From contig CANJXQ010000010.1 of the NCBI GenBank assembly GCA_947478805.1, positions 1-61,630 on the forward strand: a stretch of 61,630 nucleotides of DNA, written 5' to 3'. Below the pieces are notes generated by a model. It did not search any database, had not been told where the DNA came from, and saw nothing but the letters and a program-made list of their open reading frames with translations. A program made the position numbers and the translations under genes. This document shows, piece after piece, positions 59,177 through 61,630 of this stretch. The stretch is from Betaproteobacteria bacterium. GTDB lineage: Bacteria; Pseudomonadota; Gammaproteobacteria; Burkholderiales; SG8-39. Each line of letters begins with the position of its first letter. Within the stretch, counting starts at the first letter, position 1.

Positions 59177-60028
59177 TCATGATTGGAGCAGATTGACGGG
59201 CCGACATTTTTTCCGCGACTGAACGAACTCCCATTTGGGTACATGCGCCAGCGCGATGCTGAGCCACACTGCTGCGCTGAAGTACAGCGACATCCATACG
59301 ACTTCATCCTTCCAGTCTTCCCAGCGGTGGGAGACGGTGCGACGCTCCATCGCGTCCAGCGCGCCTTGCGCGATCGTCATGTATTGGCGCCCAGCCGATT
59401 CGTCGGCAAGCCAGCGCGAGAAGTACATCGGGACATCGACCAGAAACATGAATCCGATATAGGCGACGCCGGCAGCGCATATGATGGCAAGCACGGGACG
59501 CAGCCTGGCGTTGCTTCGCGGCCACACGGAAGCAAGGCTCACGATCAGCATCGTCGCGCTGACCGCCCACAGGGTTTCCTCGAACACGTGGCCCAGATTG
59601 GATGTGGTCAGCACCGAATACCAGGAGCAGACTTCGGCCAGGGCGATCAGCGGGACCATGGCTGTCGACGTGGCCCTTCCCAGGGAGCTGTCGGCTTCAC
59701 GCGAAAGCTCCCGCAGCAGCAGCGCCCATTGCATGGCGAAGCACAGCTCGGCAATCGTCGCCACCGAGCGGCCTACGATGATGCTGGCGAGCCAGGTATC
59801 GACCATCACGATGCGCGGCACATCGAAAACCGGCAGCACCGAGCGGAATGCGCAGCTGAACACATAGCCCGCGGACAACAGGACCTGCAGTCGGCGCGCC
59901 GCATAGACTTCGCGGGTCAGTGCCGGCTTTCTTCTCTTGAGTGCGGCCGCGGAAAGCGACCAGGCGAACACATTGAGCGCGCTCACCGCGCACAGGGACA
60001 ACCACCAGAAAAGGACATTGGATGACAT
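59177..60028 (-). CDS. Unknown seven-helix membrane protein, predicted Pho-regulated
   Basis: A 283-residue protein with about seven hydrophobic segments (near residues 5-28, 46-68, 77-108, 120-143, 150-172, 180-207 and 245-268). I do not recognise the family. The loop MERRTVSHRWEDWKDE before the last helix is charged and could face the cytoplasm. It has the strongest PHO-box array in the window 44 bp upstream, and may share a transcript with the c-di-GMP enzyme downstream. A receptor or transporter role is possible but unsupported. Confidence 0.75.
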   Translation of the reverse strand: MSSNVLFWWLSLCAVSALNVFAWSLSAAALKRRKPALTREVYAARRLQVLLSAGYVFSCAFRSVLPVFDVPRIVMVDTWLASIIVGRSVATIAELCFAMQWALLLRELSREADSSLGRATSTAMVPLIALAEVCSWYSVLTTSNLGHVFEETLWAVSATMLIVSLASVWPRSNARLRPVLAIICAAGVAYIGFMFLVDVPMYFSRWLADESAGRQYMTIAQGALDAMERRTVSHRWEDWKDEVVWMSLYFSAAVWLSIALAHVPKWEFVQSRKKCRPVNLLQS

Positions 60029-60071
60029 GAGCCTGTCATGCTGACATGCTATCGGCCATCATCCAAATCAT

Positions 60072-60111
60072 GTGATGGTTTGATGACCGTTACGTGACCG
60101 TTTCGTGACAG
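60072..60111 (-). promoter_or_regulatory. Four-fold PHO box upstream of the 7-TM gene
   Basis: Minus strand shows four 7-mers in perfect 11-nt register: CTGTCAC, CGGTCAC, CGGTCAT, CCATCAC, separated by GAAA, GTAA and CAAA. It ends 44 bp before the start codon. The longest PHO array in the window. Confidence 0.9.
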
Positions 60112-60231
60112 TGGAATTTTCGTGCGGAACGTAACGACGCCTCCCGGCGCCTGCATGTCAACACGTGACAGCGGTCATTCCTGGCTCCGCCACTCGTTGT
60201 ACCAGGTCACCCCCCATCATCATTTCCGCTC

Positions 60232-60249
60232 CTGTAAGAAAAGCGTCAC
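60232..60249 (+). promoter_or_regulatory. PHO box upstream of phnG
   Basis: CTGTAAG-AAAA-GCGTCAC, 11-nt register, oriented toward the C-P lyase operon and 131 bp before phnG. Confidence 0.75.
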
Positions 60250-60380
60250 ACGAGCGTGCTTTACTCCGATGCTTCCGGGCGCAGTTCAATTTATCCGGTT
60301 ATCTATTCGACCCAGTCGATGAGAAGGAAGCAACAGAGCAATGCGAGCGCTGCGATCGTTGAACGACCGGGTGGGGCACT

Positions 60381-60854
60381 GTGACTGAACGGGCCCCAGT
60401 CCCAGCGGCAGCAATGCCGGAGCGACGCCACTGGATGGCCATCCTTGCCAGGGCCAGCCGCGAGGAGTTGGAAGCCGCGTGGTCGTCGCTGGAAAGCCCC
60501 CCCGCCTATCAATGGCTGCGTCGCCCCGAGACCGGGCTGGCGATGGTGAGGGCACGGGCCGGCGGCAGCGGTGCCAAGTTCAATCTCGGAGAAGCAAGCA
60601 TCACGCGCTGCGCACTGCGCACCGCCGATGCGAAGACCGGCATCGCCTACATCCTCGGGCGCGACCGGCGGCGCGCGGAACTGGCGGCGCTGTTCGACGC
60701 CCTGCTCCAGGATGAGTCAACACGCCCGCGAATCGAGCGCGACGTTGTATTTCCACTGGCTGCGCGACAGGTCGCCGCAAGCGCCAACGCAAGCCGCAAG
60801 GCCGCCGCCACGCGGGTCGATTTCTACACCATGGTCAGGGGCGAGAATCCATGA
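60381..60854 (+). CDS. phnG: Phosphonate C-P lyase complex subunit PhnG
   Basis: Subunit of the PhnGHIJ core that cleaves C-P bonds of alkylphosphonates. The 157-residue product shows RHWMAILARASREELEAAW, ETGLAMVRARAGGSGAKFNLGEASITRC and the end AATRVDFYTMVRGENP, all typical. Start is GTG at 60381 after GGTGGGG; ATG at 60414 is possible. phnH begins 35 bp after its stop. Confidence 0.93.
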   Translation: MTERAPVPAAAMPERRHWMAILARASREELEAAWSSLESPPAYQWLRRPETGLAMVRARAGGSGAKFNLGEASITRCALRTADAKTGIAYILGRDRRRAELAALFDALLQDESTRPRIERDVVFPLAARQVAASANASRKAAATRVDFYTMVRGENP

Positions 60855-60888
60855 CATCGCCCATGACTTCGCCGATGGGACTGCCCGC

Positions 60889-61548
60889 ATGCTGATCGCC
60901 GGCGATACCCTGCACGCCGGGTTTTCCGAACCGGTGTTCGACAGCCAGCGCACCTTTCGCGCCGTGCTCGAGGCCACGTCGCACCCCGGCCGCATCGTCG
61001 ATGTCGGCACACCATTCGACGCGCCGCCGCCGCTCCATCCGGCCACGGCGGCCATCTGCCTGGCCCTGGTGGATTTCGAGACGCCGGTCTGGATACAGGC
61101 CGCAGCGGGCGGGAATACACACGCAACCGAGAACGCAACTGCGCACGCAACCGGGCAAACCACCGAGGCGCTCTCCCAGTTCCTGCGTTTTCATTGCAGC
61201 TCGCCGCTCGCCGCGGACCCCGCGCTCGCAGCTTTCGCCGTCATTCATGCCCCCGAGCACATGCCGCCGCTGACGGCGTTCAGTGCCGGCCTGAGCGACT
61301 ACCCCGACCGTTCGACTACGCTGCTCGTCCAGGTCGATGACTTGAATACCGGACGCCGCATCCAATTGTCCGGCCCGGGCATCAAGCACTCCCGACAACT
61401 TGCGCCGGCCGGCCTCCCGGAGCGTTTCTGGACCGAATGGCGCGACAACGGCGCCCTTTTCCCGCGCGGGGTCGATGTGCTGTTCATCTGCGGATCGGAC
61501 ATCGCTGCGTTGCCGCGCACCACCCGGGTGGAGATGACATGTACGTAG
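60889..61548 (+). CDS. phnH: Phosphonate C-P lyase complex subunit PhnH
   Basis: PLP-transferase-fold subunit of the C-P lyase core. The 219-residue product starts MLIAGDTLHAGFSEPVFDSQRTFRAVLEATSHPGRIVDVG; the last part matches the conserved PhnH N-terminus. C-terminal GPGIKHSRQLAPAGLPERFWTEWRDN and FPRGVDVLFICGSDIAALPRTTRVE are diagnostic. A longer in-frame extension to 60571 overlaps phnG and is rejected. It overlaps phnI by 10 bp. Confidence 0.93.
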   Translation: MLIAGDTLHAGFSEPVFDSQRTFRAVLEATSHPGRIVDVGTPFDAPPPLHPATAAICLALVDFETPVWIQAAAGGNTHATENATAHATGQTTEALSQFLRFHCSSPLAADPALAAFAVIHAPEHMPPLTAFSAGLSDYPDRSTTLLVQVDDLNTGRRIQLSGPGIKHSRQLAPAGLPERFWTEWRDNGALFPRGVDVLFICGSDIAALPRTTRVEMTCT

Positions 61549-61630
61549 CAGTCAAGGGCGGCGAGACCGCCATCGCCAATTCGTGGCGCCTGCTGGCCGA
61601 GTCACGCCGCGGCGACCCGGCGGTTCCCGA
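61539..61630 (+). CDS. phnI: Phosphonate C-P lyase complex subunit PhnI (partial, 5' end)
   Basis: Only the first 30 codons are inside the window: MYVAVKGGETAIANSWRLLAE and onwards. This matches the PhnI N-terminus (MYVAVKGGEKAI...). PhnI is the nucleosidase subunit that forms ribose-1-phosphonate from ATP. Its ATG lies inside the end of phnH. phnJ, K and L presumably follow. Confidence 0.9.
   Translation, partial: MYVAVKGGETAIANSWRLLAESRRGDPAVP

Larger units (their letters stand above)
60029..60380. other. Divergent control region between the 7-TM gene and phnG
   Basis: About 350 bp without a gene. It holds the four-fold PHO array facing the membrane-protein gene and a second PHO box facing phnG. 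About 130 bp lie between the phnG box and its start; I see no ORF or clear terminator there. Confidence 0.75.

Noticed and set aside
60571-60888. N-terminal extension of phnH
   Set aside because: It overlaps phnG out of frame and lacks similarity to PhnH; the conserved start is at 60889.

Overview
The window looks like a 61.6 kb piece of a GC-rich betaproteobacterial chromosome. The order fur / bamE-dapB-carA-carB-greA / yhbY / rlmE-ftsH-folP-glmM-pstSCAB-tpiA-secG-tRNA-Leu-nuoA... is, from memory, the conserved betaproteobacterial backbone. No phage, transposase, plasmid or CRISPR signature was seen. I cannot name the genus from sequence alone.

Layout. (1) 1-8.5 kb: complex I genes nuoA to nuoI on the minus strand; nuoI is cut by the window edge. 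(2) 8.6-10.0 kb: tRNA-Leu(GAG), secG, tpiA. (3) 10.3-14.3 kb: the high-affinity phosphate transporter pstSCAB with a PHO box and a terminator. (4) 14.3-22.7 kb: glmM, then a plus-strand arsenic cassette (arsR, arsI-like, arsC, aqpS-like, MFS) sitting between glmM and folP, then folP, ftsH, rlmE. (5) 22.7-31.6 kb: yhbY, greA, carAB, dapB, bamE, fur, a TMEM165-family transporter and sixA. (6) 31.7-61.6 kb: a phosphorus-economy island. It holds ppx, phoU, ppk1, a PhoA-type alkaline phosphatase with a small secreted partner, dgkA, a betaine-lipid operon (btaA-btaB-plcP-like), a CorA/ZntB transporter, a phytase-like esterase, three tandem NTF2-like genes, a cNMP-binding protein with ppk2, phnCDE with a PhnZ-like oxygenase, phnM with a 2H phosphoesterase, a hybrid histidine kinase, an EAL-CBS-GGDEF protein, an unknown seven-helix membrane protein, and the start of a C-P lyase operon (phnG, phnH, phnI...).

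The main discovery is the regulatory logic of region 6. Reading the intergenic DNA by eye, I find PHO-box-like 7-mers repeated with an 11-nt period (close to CTGTCAT-N4-CTGTCAC) at about eleven places. Each is oriented toward the gene it precedes: pstS, the alkaline phosphatase (two clusters), btaA, the CorA/ZntB gene, the phytase-like gene, cNMP-ppk2, phnC (weak), phnM, the hybrid kinase, the unknown membrane protein (four consecutive 7-mers) and phnG. This predicts one PhoB-controlled program joining phosphate and phosphonate scavenging, polyphosphate turnover, replacement of phospholipid by phosphorus-free betaine lipid, and a previously uncharacterised signalling trio (kinase, c-di-GMP enzyme, 7-TM protein). 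phoB and phoR are not in the window.

Other unusual points are an 18-bp tandem repeat that multiplies the ribosome-binding site and start codon of carB inside the end of carA, an arsenic cassette with an apparently leaderless promoter, and several hairpins placed to tune expression within operons.
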